The translations under genes were made by a program, and so were the position numbers. Of a stretch of DNA of 64,000 bases, positions 1-8,331 are shown piece by piece. Position 1 is the first letter of the stretch, and every line of letters begins with the position of its first letter. Source of the stretch: Burkholderiaceae bacterium (lineage in GTDB: Bacteria; Pseudomonadota; Gammaproteobacteria; Burkholderiales; Burkholderiaceae_C); NCBI GenBank assembly GCA_004323695.1, contig SCRU01000013.1, forward strand, positions 1 to 64,000. The letters are read 5' to 3'. Below the pieces are notes generated by a model, which saw nothing but the letters and a program-made list of their open reading frames with translations, searched no databases and was not told the origin of the DNA.

Positions 1-493
1 CCAGACCCTGGCGCTGATCGATGCCGCCCGGGCCGAACTGGAGGGCCAGGGCGTGCCTTGCGGCCCGGTCAAGCTGGGCGCCATGATCGAGATACCCGCC
101 GCCGCCCTGATGCTCAAGCTGTTCCTCCAACACTTCGACTTTCTCTCGATCGGCACGAACGACCTGATCCAGTACACGCTGGCGATCGACCGCGCCGACG
201 AGGCCGTGGCCCACCTGTACGACCCCTTGCATCCGGCGGTGCTGCGCCTGGTGGCGGACACCATCGCCGAATGCAATGCGCAGGGCAAGGGCGTGACGGT
301 GTGCGGCGAGATGGCGGGTGATCCGACCCATACCCGGCTGTTGCTGGGGATGGGCCTGCGCAGCTTTTCCATGCACCCGGCGCAGATCCTGGCGGTCAAA
401 CAGGAAGTGCTGCGCTCGGACACGTCCCGCCTGGAGCCGTGGGCGCAAAGGGTGATCGCATCGGACGATCCGGCCTCGGTGCTGAACACCTGA
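1..493 (+). CDS. ptsI: PTS enzyme I C-terminal part (5' end outside window)
   Basis: This is the C-terminal end of phosphoenolpyruvate-protein phosphotransferase (enzyme I), the cytoplasmic enzyme that takes phosphate from PEP and passes it to HPr. The frame is open from base 2, so the start lies before the window. The visible part holds the family signatures of the TIM-barrel PEP-binding domain: GAMIEIPAAA, then FLSIGTNDLIQYTLAIDR, then the catalytic-cysteine motif VCGEMAGDP near visible residue 102. It ends with the normal short tail. The next gene is convergent, only 12 bases away, and no terminator is evident between them. The family assignment is secure; which PTS it serves cannot be judged here. 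Confidence 0.95.
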   Translation, partial: QTLALIDAARAELEGQGVPCGPVKLGAMIEIPAAALMLKLFLQHFDFLSIGTNDLIQYTLAIDRADEAVAHLYDPLHPAVLRLVADTIAECNAQGKGVTVCGEMAGDPTHTRLLLGMGLRSFSMHPAQILAVKQEVLRSDTSRLEPWAQRVIASDDPASVLNT

Positions 494-505
494 CCCGACA
501 GGCGG

Positions 506-1327
506 CTAGCGCGCGCGTGTACCCACCAGCGCGGCGCCCACGATCATCACGGCCGCCAGCGCGATCGACGGGGTTGGCCAGTCCCCGCGCAGCAACAGCA
601 GCAGCAGCGTGGACAACAACGGCGTCAGGAAACTCAACAAGCCAATGCTGCGCGCATCGCCCCGTTTCAGCGCCGCGTCCCACAGGAAAAACGCGCCGCC
701 GAGCGGACCCGCTCCCATGAGCGCGATCAGCAGCCAGTCCTGTCCGCTGAGCGTGGCTGGCGGCTCCAGCACGGCGTGGCACAGGAGCGCAAGCAGACCC
801 GAGATGGCCGCGAAGCCGCCGATCGCCGCGGTCGGGAACCGGGCCACGCGCTGGGTCAGCAGCGAGTAGCTGGCCCAGATGAAGGCCGATCCGGCGGCCG
901 GCAGATAGCCCCAGGCGAAGCCCGGCTCCAGCGTGCGCCCGCCCGCAATCGCGATGGCCGCGCCGGCAAAGCCGACCAGTGCGGCGATGACGTGCAGCGG
1001 CGCGAGCTGCACACCGCGCAACAGCACCGGCGCCAGCACCACCATCAGCAGCGGCCACAGATAGTTCACCAGATTGGCTTGCACCGGTGGCGCATGGCGC
1101 AGGGCAATGAACAGCAGGAAATGAAAACCGAACAGGCCGTACACGCCCAGCGCCAGCGTCGCGGGCGGCACACGCCATTGCGCAAACCGTGGCCAGGCCG
1201 GAATGCTGCCGATCAGCAGCGCCAGGCCGGTCAGCAAAAATGGCGGGACGTGGCGCAGCGTGACGCCCAGCGACGCCAGCGTGGCCCACAGCGCGATCGC
1301 GCCCAGCGCATACAGGTTCGCCAGCAT
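506..1327 (-). CDS. DMT/EamA-family exporter, YddG-like
   Basis: A 273-residue inner-membrane protein with about ten hydrophobic segments, typical of the drug/metabolite transporter superfamily. VNYLWP in segment four and FIWASYS at the start of the second half match the YddG aromatic amino-acid exporter branch, so export of amino acids or similar metabolites is the best guess. The reading frame stays open upstream to 1501, overlapping lipB. The upstream 58 residues are Arg/Pro-rich and unlike the family, so ATG 1327, directly before the first membrane segment (MLANLYALGAIALWAT), was chosen; its RBS is weak. It lies downstream of lipB on the same strand, where lipA would often be found. Confidence 0.8.
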   Translation of the reverse strand: MLANLYALGAIALWATLASLGVTLRHVPPFLLTGLALLIGSIPAWPRFAQWRVPPATLALGVYGLFGFHFLLFIALRHAPPVQANLVNYLWPLLMVVLAPVLLRGVQLAPLHVIAALVGFAGAAIAIAGGRTLEPGFAWGYLPAAGSAFIWASYSLLTQRVARFPTAAIGGFAAISGLLALLCHAVLEPPATLSGQDWLLIALMGAGPLGGAFFLWDAALKRGDARSIGLLSFLTPLLSTLLLLLLRGDWPTPSIALAAVMIVGAALVGTRAR

Positions 1328-1443
1328 CAGGCCGATGTGGCAGCGGCGAGCCGGTTCCGGCCGCTCTGGGCATCGCGCATCGTGGCGTGGGGAACGGTTT
1401 CGGCGTTGTTCATGGTGTGCTTTGGCGGCGGTTCCGTGTCCGC

Positions 1444-2148
1444 TCACGGACTCAGGTAGGTCTGCAATTGGCGGCTCAATACCTCGGCGGCTTCCCGCCA
1501 ACTGGCCGGGACCCCGATTGTAGAAAGATCCACTGTTTGCAGCCCCGCGTAGCCGCAGGGGTTGATGCGCGAGAACGGTTCCAGGTCCATCGCCACGTTC
1601 AGCGCCACGCCGTGGTAGGTGCAGCGGCGACTCACCTTGATGCCGAGCGCGGCGATCTTGCCGAGGCCCTGGAAGTCGGGAGACTGGTTAACTGGAATCT
1701 GACCCCCATTGTTTTTCTGCGGCCGTTGCGGCAAAAGCGCGTGCGAGCCCGGATCGTCCAGCCGTACATAAATGCCCGGCGCGCCCGCGACGCGCAGCCC
1801 CGTAACCCCAAAATGCACCAGCGTCTGGAGCACGGCCTGCTCGATGCGGTACACGTATTCCTTGATGAAGTAACCGGCGCGGCCGAGGTCAATCAGCGGA
1901 TACGCCACGACCTGCCCCGGCCCGTGGTAGGTGACCTGGCCGCCCCGGTTGGTGGCGATCACGGGAATGCCGCCGGGGTTCAGAATGTGCTCCGATTTGC
2001 CCGCCAGTCCTTGCGTATAAACGGCAGGATGCTCACAAATCCATAGTTCATCAGGAGTATCGGGCGTGCGCGCGGCGGTGAACGCCTGCATCGCCGCATA
2101 GGTGGGCAGGTAATCGGCCCGGCCCAGGTAGGTGACTTTAATAGCCAT
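1444..2148 (-). CDS. lipB: Octanoyl-[ACP]:protein N-octanoyltransferase
   Basis: LipB moves octanoyl from acyl carrier protein to the lipoyl domains of 2-oxoacid dehydrogenases and GcvH, the first step of lipoate synthesis in the cytoplasm. Family motifs are intact: [12 protein letters not shown], the catalytic lysine in [13 protein letters not shown], and the catalytic cysteine in RRCTYHG. Length is 234 residues. Between GAPGIYV and LGKIAA there is a long loop; part of it is clade-typical, but the stretch [13 protein letters not shown] looks foreign (see the repeat entry). The start codon is only 8 bases from the stop of the upstream res gene, so no promoter of its own is visible. lipA is absent from the window. 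Confidence 0.95.
   Translation of the reverse strand: MAIKVTYLGRADYLPTYAAMQAFTAARTPDTPDELWICEHPAVYTQGLAGKSEHILNPGGIPVIATNRGGQVTYHGPGQVVAYPLIDLGRAGYFIKEYVYRIEQAVLQTLVHFGVTGLRVAGAPGIYVRLDDPGSHALLPQRPQKNNGGQIPVNQSPDFQGLGKIAALGIKVSRRCTYHGVALNVAMDLEPFSRINPCGYAGLQTVDLSTIGVPASWREAAEVLSRQLQTYLSP
1675..1717 (-). repeat. Possible REP-like short repeat inserted in frame in lipB
   Basis: On the coding strand of lipB this segment contains GGGGGTCAGATTCCAGTTAA. To my recollection it resembles short interspersed elements of the GGGGTCAGATT type found in many Proteobacteria. It encodes the [14 protein letters not shown] part of the LipB loop and keeps the frame open. Only one copy was noticed here, so its repeat status is inferred rather than seen. 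Confidence 0.35.
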
Positions 2149-2156
2149 TTATCGCT

Positions 2157-4856
2157 TCAAGACTTCAGGGCCGTCCGGATCTGGGCCGCCATGTCCATGC
2201 CGTTGAGCGTCTTTTCGACCATCACAAAGCGCTGCCCCGTGGTCTGTGCCCAGCGCTCGCCGACCAGGCGTTTTTCGCGCGAGTCGTCATTGGTGACGTA
2301 GGCGTCGCCCTTGTACTCGACCACCAGCAGCCGCCCGTCATGCAACTCGGCCACGAAGTCCGGGTAAAAGTAGTCGGTGGCGGTCGGCAGCCAGAAGGCG
2401 AACTCCGGCAGTTGTTCCAGATTGCGCACCCAGTGTTTCACGGCGCTCTCGCGGTCCAGCGCCACGGCGCATTCAAATTCCTCGCCTTCGGACTTCAGCT
2501 TGGCAATCTGCGGGTAATAGTGTTTCTCGAACTGCCAGCGCCCGCTGTAAGCCTGCCGAACCGGGTAGCGCCCCTTGCGGAACTCGAAGGTCCAGGCGGC
2601 GTCGCAAGTCAGTTGGGCGTCGGTGCGGCCAAACAGCAGGTTCTGAAAGCCTTGCTGGCGCGCGCCGGCAACCACGCTGTCGATGCGTTTCGAAATCATC
2701 TGCCCGAGCTGGAAGCGCGAGCGAATCAGGCCCGTCAGCGTCAGGCCGCGCTGGTGCAGCAGTTGCGACACCAGCTTTTGCACATAAGCCTGTGTCTCCA
2801 GTTGGGTCAGCCCGCCCCGCCGCACCTGCGCCTCCAGCGCGATCACCAGATCCTGCTCGGTGGCATCGGTAGCCACCGCGTCCAGCGACAGCTGCGCCGC
2901 ATCCGCCTGCTTCAGGCGCACGCGCTCGCCTTCCAGGTAAATCTCGAACAAATCGCTTTGCTGCACCAGATTGAAGCCCGGCAGTTCGGGGCGCGCATCG
3001 GCGCGCAGCAGGTCGAACTCGATCAGCTCGCCCAGCGTCTCGCGTTCGATCAGCTCCAGCTCGCCCTGCACGCGCACGCACAGTTGGGGGATGGCCGCGA
3101 ACGGCACGTCCCGCTCGGCCGGCGAGCGCAGCGCGTGCAGCCGCGCATCGTGCTGGTCGAACTGCTGCTCAAGCCCCGGCTTGTCCGCGCTGGCCGCGAT
3201 CGAAAATATCGCTTCCCGCGTCGCCTCGGTCACCGGCCCGGTGACGCGTAGCCGCACCGGTTCGCCTTCGGCGCTGCCCGCCAGCACCTGCACGTCGGGC
3301 TGTGCCTGCAGCGCGGCGCGCACCGCGCCGGCGTCCTGCGCGGCCAGCTCCAGCTCCAGGGTCAATGTCTTTTCCGCGTGCGCGGCCGCAGGCAGCCCCC
3401 CCGCGCTGCCAAACAAATCGCGCTCATCGGGAAGCAGCACGCTGGCCGCGCTCAGGGCGTCGAAGCCCATGCCCTGGGTCAGGCTGTCCACCAGCGAATG
3501 GGCCGCCTCTGAGAAACTGCGTGCAATCACATGCGCATACGCCTTGTTCAGCGCCGGGCTCCTGCGCCTTTGGGCGTAGGGCATGCGCAGTACCCGCCCC
3601 ATGAGCTGCTCCACCGCCTGGTTGCTGCGCAGGTTTTGCAGCGAACACAGCACATAGGCAAACGAGCAGTCCCAGCCCTCCTTGAGCGCATCCACGGTAA
3701 TCACGTAGCGCACCGGGCACGCGGGGTCGAACAGGTTCACCCCGTCCAGCTCGCGCTGCGTGCCGGTGGCCACGGCAATTTCGCGCTCGTCGATATGGTG
3801 CGTGTCGATCAGGTGCTGCTTGAGCACCTGCGCCGTCGCTTCGCCGCCCTTGTCCTGCGCCTGAAACAGCGCAATCGGCCGCACATAGCGCGGTTCGTGC
3901 GCCGCCTCCGCCTCCAGCTGCGTGCGCCGCAAGAGCGCATCGCGCACCGCGTCCTGCCAGCCGGTTTCGTGCTCGGCCAGCATGATGGGCAGCTTGATCA
4001 TGTCCTCGGCTTCGAGCTGGCGCGCCGACACGCTGTACAGCACGTTGGTCAGCTTGGGCACCGGCGTGGCCGTCAGGTCCAGCACGCAGCTCGGGCGGAT
4101 GCCGCGCAGCATGGCCAGCGACAGCGGCGTCTTGGCGTTGTGCGCCTCGTCCACGATGACGATGGGCTGCTGCCAGGCCAGCCAGTTGGCCAGCGAGGTC
4201 TTCACGCGGCCCAGGTCCGCGCGGCTCAGGAAGCTCTGGTTCTCGTCCGCCAGGTCGGCTTCTTCCACGCAGGCCAGCCCGCGCCCGGCCGCCTGCTGCG
4301 GTGTGAGGTTCAGGCTTTTAAAGTGTGTTTCCCACGCCTCGCTCGTCGCGTACACGCGCCGACCCGCCTTGTTGCTCACGCGAAAGCTCTGGATGGTGGC
4401 CACCACGACCACCGCCTTGCGGCCAAAGTCCTGCGGCGGCACCGTGTGAAGCGCGTCCAGCTCGCACACCACGAAGCGGTCGCCGTAGCTGTTTTTCAGC
4501 GCCGCCTGGTAGGCGTGCCCCGGCGTTTGCAGCGCCGCCAGCGTCTGGCTGCGAATCGTGTCGCTGGGCACCAGCCACAGCGCGAGCGGAAAATCCCTAT
4601 GGCTCCAAGCCTGCGCGATGCGCGCAATGGCGTGCGACGCCAGCAAGGTCTTGCCGCCGCCGGTGGGAATGCGCAGGCACACGGTGGGCACTTCGCCCAG
4701 CTCGTCGCTGCGGTACGGCACGCCGGGGTTGCCGCCGTCGCGCTGCATGGCGTGCGCCCAGGCCGCCTCCAGGCCCATGGTTTCGGCCTGCCGCAAGAAA
4801 AGCGCCATCGCCTCCAGCGCGGCGCTCTGGTAGGTCTTGAGAGAGAAGGTGGTCAT
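2157..4856 (-). CDS. Type III restriction-type helicase-nuclease (Res-like)
   Basis: A large SF2 DEAD-like helicase with a C-terminal nuclease, 899 residues, fitting the restriction subunit of type III R-M systems, which translocates or slides along DNA and cuts when target sites lack methylation. Walker A is RIPTGGGKT (Lys 69), the DEAH box is IVIVDEAHNAK near 236-239, and motif III is LTATP near 262. The helicase C-terminal part holds VEQLMGRVLRMPYA. A PD-(D/E)XK nuclease is visible near the end: PD at 832-833 and EYK at 847-849. The open frame begins at 4883, but ATG 4856 (MTTFSLKTYQ) matches the usual N-terminus. It is the last gene of the island. A matching Mod gene lies two genes upstream. 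Confidence 0.85.
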   Translation of the reverse strand: MTTFSLKTYQSAALEAMALFLRQAETMGLEAAWAHAMQRDGGNPGVPYRSDELGEVPTVCLRIPTGGGKTLLASHAIARIAQAWSHRDFPLALWLVPSDTIRSQTLAALQTPGHAYQAALKNSYGDRFVVCELDALHTVPPQDFGRKAVVVVATIQSFRVSNKAGRRVYATSEAWETHFKSLNLTPQQAAGRGLACVEEADLADENQSFLSRADLGRVKTSLANWLAWQQPIVIVDEAHNAKTPLSLAMLRGIRPSCVLDLTATPVPKLTNVLYSVSARQLEAEDMIKLPIMLAEHETGWQDAVRDALLRRTQLEAEAAHEPRYVRPIALFQAQDKGGEATAQVLKQHLIDTHHIDEREIAVATGTQRELDGVNLFDPACPVRYVITVDALKEGWDCSFAYVLCSLQNLRSNQAVEQLMGRVLRMPYAQRRRSPALNKAYAHVIARSFSEAAHSLVDSLTQGMGFDALSAASVLLPDERDLFGSAGGLPAAAHAEKTLTLELELAAQDAGAVRAALQAQPDVQVLAGSAEGEPVRLRVTGPVTEATREAIFSIAASADKPGLEQQFDQHDARLHALRSPAERDVPFAAIPQLCVRVQGELELIERETLGELIEFDLLRADARPELPGFNLVQQSDLFEIYLEGERVRLKQADAAQLSLDAVATDATEQDLVIALEAQVRRGGLTQLETQAYVQKLVSQLLHQRGLTLTGLIRSRFQLGQMISKRIDSVVAGARQQGFQNLLFGRTDAQLTCDAAWTFEFRKGRYPVRQAYSGRWQFEKHYYPQIAKLKSEGEEFECAVALDRESAVKHWVRNLEQLPEFAFWLPTATDYFYPDFVAELHDGRLLVVEYKGDAYVTNDDSREKRLVGERWAQTTGQRFVMVEKTLNGMDMAAQIRTALKS

Positions 4857-4994
4857 GGGGTAGAGCGAAGATTGATTACGCAATAACTCAACAAGCTAAA
4901 CAAAGATAACTTATTGAATTAATACAGATTTTTAGATTTGTCAGGGAGCAAAAGTTGTTTAAGTTCCGGATTCAGACCAGGCAATAAACAATCC
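4857..4994. other. AT-rich intergenic gap inside the island
   Basis: This 138-base gap separates the AlbA/Schlafen-type gene from res. It is visibly richer in A and T than the surrounding DNA. It probably holds the res promoter, since the other island genes are nearly contiguous, but no convincing -35/-10 pair was found. No reading frame is supported here. Confidence 0.4.
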
Positions 4995-6683
4995 TCAGAT
5001 CTTGATCCGCCATATGGCACCCGATCCGCGCGCCGGGCCCGAGGGACTGACCTCAATGAACGTCCCTTCCAGCCCTCGCAAGCGCAGCGCTGTACGCAAG
5101 TTTTTGACCTTCGTCTCTTTCTCTTTCGGGGTCAGCACTGCCGGCAATTTGTCAATAACCAGCTGGCGCAACTGGTCGCCGGAAGCAGGGCCGAGTTTCA
5201 GGCGGCTGACGATGGCCCGTTTGTAGTAATCGTCGTCCATCCCCTTGTTCAAGACATACTGATTTTCCGTCTTGGTGAACGTGGCGACTGCGGCAGACAC
5301 GATCAGATTCGGTTTGCGCCCAGTGATCAAGCCTTTGCGTCGCAACAACGCCGCTTGCTCATCGGCGATGCGTTCCTTTTTTTGCACCCGATCCAGCCAC
5401 ACGACTTGTTCAATCGGCAAGTCGGTGCTTTCCATCAGCATTCGGCTGTAGTTCTCGTCAAGCTGCTGTCCATAGATGGTGAGAACGACGTGGCTGGGCG
5501 TCGATTTTTCGTAATCTGGCAACGGCAAGAAACGCTTGCGCTGTTCTTGAAACATTTCACGAATACCGAACCCGGCCGAATCGATCATTCCGATGCTGCG
5601 CATCGCGTTGGCCAGCCAGGGGTTGCGGTAACTGCCGGGAACTTTGCTGGTCACGGCGTAGTCCGTGGCCTCCCCGTCAAAGAAAGCGCCCGCACTTTGA
5701 AACTCAAGGCGATTGATTGATTCTTCCACCACGACGCGTTCCCCGCGCTCGTAGTCCTGGTGGGCAATGCAGTTATGCAATGCTTCGAGAATCACTCGTG
5801 TTTCGTACTTGGGCAACTCCACCGCAAGCAGGCTGGTGGCCGGGAAGAGTTTGATGTTGGGGTTGCGCACCTGGCGCAGCAATTCGCTTGAGGCCAGCAG
5901 GAAGGGGGGGTGAAAATGTCTGACGGCCCGCTCATCGAGCAAGCGCCACACCATCTCGGCCGGATGTTGCAGCTTATGGGTGGATTCCGGCTTGCCAAGC
6001 AAGAGCAAGGCGGCGCGCGTCAATATGCCATTGGCGCCCAAGCGAGCCCTGTCCAGAAATTCGGTGTCCGTCCATTGCCCGATGTCGCTTGCCCAACGCT
6101 CTTGCGAATTCTTGGCGGCAAACTGTTTCCGTGCAAGTTGCAATGCCTGGCTGTCGAGGTCGTCCAAGGTCGCGCCGGGAACCGGCACCGCACTCCAGTC
6201 CTGGCCGCTCAACGCCTCCGAAAGAATGGCCTGGTGTCTGTCGGTGCGAAGCTCGGTGAGTGAATCGCCGTCCCGTTGCCACGCCTTGTCGTGCGCATAG
6301 ACCGGCTGCCGGGGCGAATGACGTGGCACGTGCACCAGCCACACCGTCGCTGCTGTGTCGCTGGTTCGCAGCACCTCCACGCGCAAGCCCATCGAAGGCA
6401 GGTTCGGCGTCTTGCCAAGAATGCGATGAACGACATTCTCCGGCGTGTAGTCGGCAAAGTCCCGAATGCCCGTGATCTCAAGCGTGCGGTCGCGCACCCC
6501 AATGACCAGACAGCCACCGTCCATGTTGGCAAGCGCTGAAACGTAGGACACGAGATCCTCGCCCTTGCGACCGGACACGTTCGATCTCAGGCTCGCCCAT
6601 TCCTTCCACTCAAAGCGTTCGTTCTCCTTGGGATAGTGCTGCCTGAGGAAAGCCTGCAACTGGCTTGCGGTCATGTCGTTCAT
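4995..6683 (-). CDS. AlbA/Schlafen-domain ATP-binding protein
   Basis: A 562-residue protein whose N-terminus (FEWKEW, then a region with MDGGCLVIGVRDRTLEITGI) is the AlbA_2/Schlafen-type domain, often described as a divergent AAA or ATP-binding putative transcriptional regulator. The middle part, with ALHNCIAHQDYERGERVVVEE, is typical of the following ATP-binding region in these proteins. The tail is basic and may be a winged helix. Such proteins often accompany restriction-modification genes, but their task there is not established. It starts 1 base after the stop of mod and is therefore co-translated with it. ATG 6683 is used; ATG 6674 is an alternative. Confidence 0.75.
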   Translation of the reverse strand: MNDMTASQLQAFLRQHYPKENERFEWKEWASLRSNVSGRKGEDLVSYVSALANMDGGCLVIGVRDRTLEITGIRDFADYTPENVVHRILGKTPNLPSMGLRVEVLRTSDTAATVWLVHVPRHSPRQPVYAHDKAWQRDGDSLTELRTDRHQAILSEALSGQDWSAVPVPGATLDDLDSQALQLARKQFAAKNSQERWASDIGQWTDTEFLDRARLGANGILTRAALLLLGKPESTHKLQHPAEMVWRLLDERAVRHFHPPFLLASSELLRQVRNPNIKLFPATSLLAVELPKYETRVILEALHNCIAHQDYERGERVVVEESINRLEFQSAGAFFDGEATDYAVTSKVPGSYRNPWLANAMRSIGMIDSAGFGIREMFQEQRKRFLPLPDYEKSTPSHVVLTIYGQQLDENYSRMLMESTDLPIEQVVWLDRVQKKERIADEQAALLRRKGLITGRKPNLIVSAAVATFTKTENQYVLNKGMDDDYYKRAIVSRLKLGPASGDQLRQLVIDKLPAVLTPKEKETKVKNLRTALRLRGLEGTFIEVSPSGPARGSGAIWRIKI

Positions 6684-6684
6684 G

Positions 6685-8322
6685 TCACCGCGCCTGCAAG
6701 TCGTAGGGAATCTGCCTGAAGGTCACGCCCGCGGCAGCCAGCCGCGCCGGGCCGACGCGCACCGACTCGCCATACACCCGCAGCGGCGTGCCGGCCGGCG
6801 CGAGCTCGCGGTGCAGCGCCAGCAGGGCCGCCAGCACCTCGCGCGTGAGCACATTGCCGCTGGCCGGTCGCCGGTCTTTCAGAATGCCGTTGAACAGCAG
6901 GTAGCAGGCGAATTTGGGTGTTTTTGTGAATGAAATAGGCAGTTCGCCCTTATAGGACGGGTCAATATCGCTATTGTATTGATAGTGCGTGCCCAGATAG
7001 GGCGTGTCGGGCCGGGCGGCGCCGGGCTGCGGCGATGGCGCGTACCCCGGCCAGGCCGTGCCGGTTTCCTGCTGCCAGACAAAGGCCGCCAGCGTGGCAA
7101 AGCGCACCTCGGGGTGGATGCGGCCCTGCGCGTTGAACACCGGCGCGCCCAGTCGCATGAAGCGAAAGCCGCCGCCGCCCTGCCAGCCCAGCGCCTGGCT
7201 GATGCCGCCTTGTTCGCCATCAATGACTTTTTGCAGGCGCGGCAGGCAGTGCGTGGCGGCGTGCTCGCCCATCTCGATGCCGATCCAGCGCCGGCCCATC
7301 TTGTGGGCCACGGCAGCGGTGGTGCCAGAGCCGAGGAAGCTGTCGAGGACGAGGTCGCCGGGGTTGGTAGCGATGTGGAGGATGCGCTGGAGCAGGCGTT
7401 CGGGTTTAGGCGTGCCGAAACTGGTTTCGCCGCCAAACAGCGTGTTGGCTTCTTTTTTGGCTTCATCGGTGTGGCCGACTTCCTCCGAAGGCCACCATGT
7501 CCAAGGCGCAAGCCCGGGGACTTCCGACAAATAGCGAATGATGTTGGGCTGCGCGTCGCCGTTCTTGCCAAAGTAAATTCGATTCTCTCGAAGCGAGCGC
7601 TCGTAGGTGGCTTTGGCAATACCCCAGCATCGACCATCTGGCGGGAAATACGACTTGCCGCTAGGCGTGACAACTTCGTAGAACTGCTCTGGCGTTGCAT
7701 GGCCTGCTTGCGCCGTCATTGGCACGGGGCGCCAACGGCCCTTGGGATCATTGTTAGGGTTACGGTAGACCTTGGCCTGTTCCTCGTTCATCGGCACGAG
7801 ATTGCGTTCGCGCTTGAACCGGTCCGGACTGCGCGCGTAGACATGCAAGTAGTCATGCACGTCGCCAATGGCTTCGCGGTTTTCCCGCGAGTAGCGTTTC
7901 TGCCAGACGCAGCTCGCCACGAAATTCCCCCGCCCAAACACCTCATCCATCAGCACCTTGAGGTAATGCCCCTCGTTGTCGTCGATGGTCACCCAGATGG
8001 AGCCGTCCTCGGCCAGCAGCTCGCGCAGCAGTTGCAGGCGCGGCAGCATCATCGACAGCCACTGCGCATGCTCCAGGTTGTCGTCGTAGTGCTCGAAGGC
8101 GCTTCGGGTGTTGTAGGGCGGGTCGATGAAGATGCACTTGACCTGCCCGCGGTAGAACGGCAGCAGCGCCTTGAGCGCTTCCAGGTTGTCGCCCTGGATG
8201 AGCAGGTTGTCCGGTGCCTGACGCGCGTCGCCGTGGCTGGACACGGGTTCCAGCAGGCGGTAGGGCACCTGGTCGGCGGTGGTGAAGGCTTGGGCGCGGT
8301 TGAGCCAGTCGAGGGTGGGCAT
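6685..8322 (-). CDS. Type III-like adenine DNA methyltransferase (Mod)
   Basis: A 545-residue site-specific DNA methyltransferase predicted to make N6-methyladenine and to protect the host from the Res-like protein encoded downstream. Motif IV is DPPYNT (67-72), preceded by NLLIQGDNLEAL. The SAM-binding motif FLGSG (329-333) follows it, so the order is that of beta-class enzymes such as Mod of type III systems. The region between, roughly 140-300, should be the target-recognition domain, and its base composition looks more AT-rich than the flanks. ATG 8322 lies 9 bases after the fic stop. The recognition sequence cannot be read from the protein. Confidence 0.9.
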   Translation of the reverse strand: MPTLDWLNRAQAFTTADQVPYRLLEPVSSHGDARQAPDNLLIQGDNLEALKALLPFYRGQVKCIFIDPPYNTRSAFEHYDDNLEHAQWLSMMLPRLQLLRELLAEDGSIWVTIDDNEGHYLKVLMDEVFGRGNFVASCVWQKRYSRENREAIGDVHDYLHVYARSPDRFKRERNLVPMNEEQAKVYRNPNNDPKGRWRPVPMTAQAGHATPEQFYEVVTPSGKSYFPPDGRCWGIAKATYERSLRENRIYFGKNGDAQPNIIRYLSEVPGLAPWTWWPSEEVGHTDEAKKEANTLFGGETSFGTPKPERLLQRILHIATNPGDLVLDSFLGSGTTAAVAHKMGRRWIGIEMGEHAATHCLPRLQKVIDGEQGGISQALGWQGGGGFRFMRLGAPVFNAQGRIHPEVRFATLAAFVWQQETGTAWPGYAPSPQPGAARPDTPYLGTHYQYNSDIDPSYKGELPISFTKTPKFACYLLFNGILKDRRPASGNVLTREVLAALLALHRELAPAGTPLRVYGESVRVGPARLAAAGVTFRQIPYDLQAR

Positions 8323-8331
8323 GGGGGCTTT

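Noticed and set aside
506-1327. lipA, expected downstream of lipB
   Set aside because: The gene there has ten membrane segments and no CxxxCxxC radical-SAM motif.
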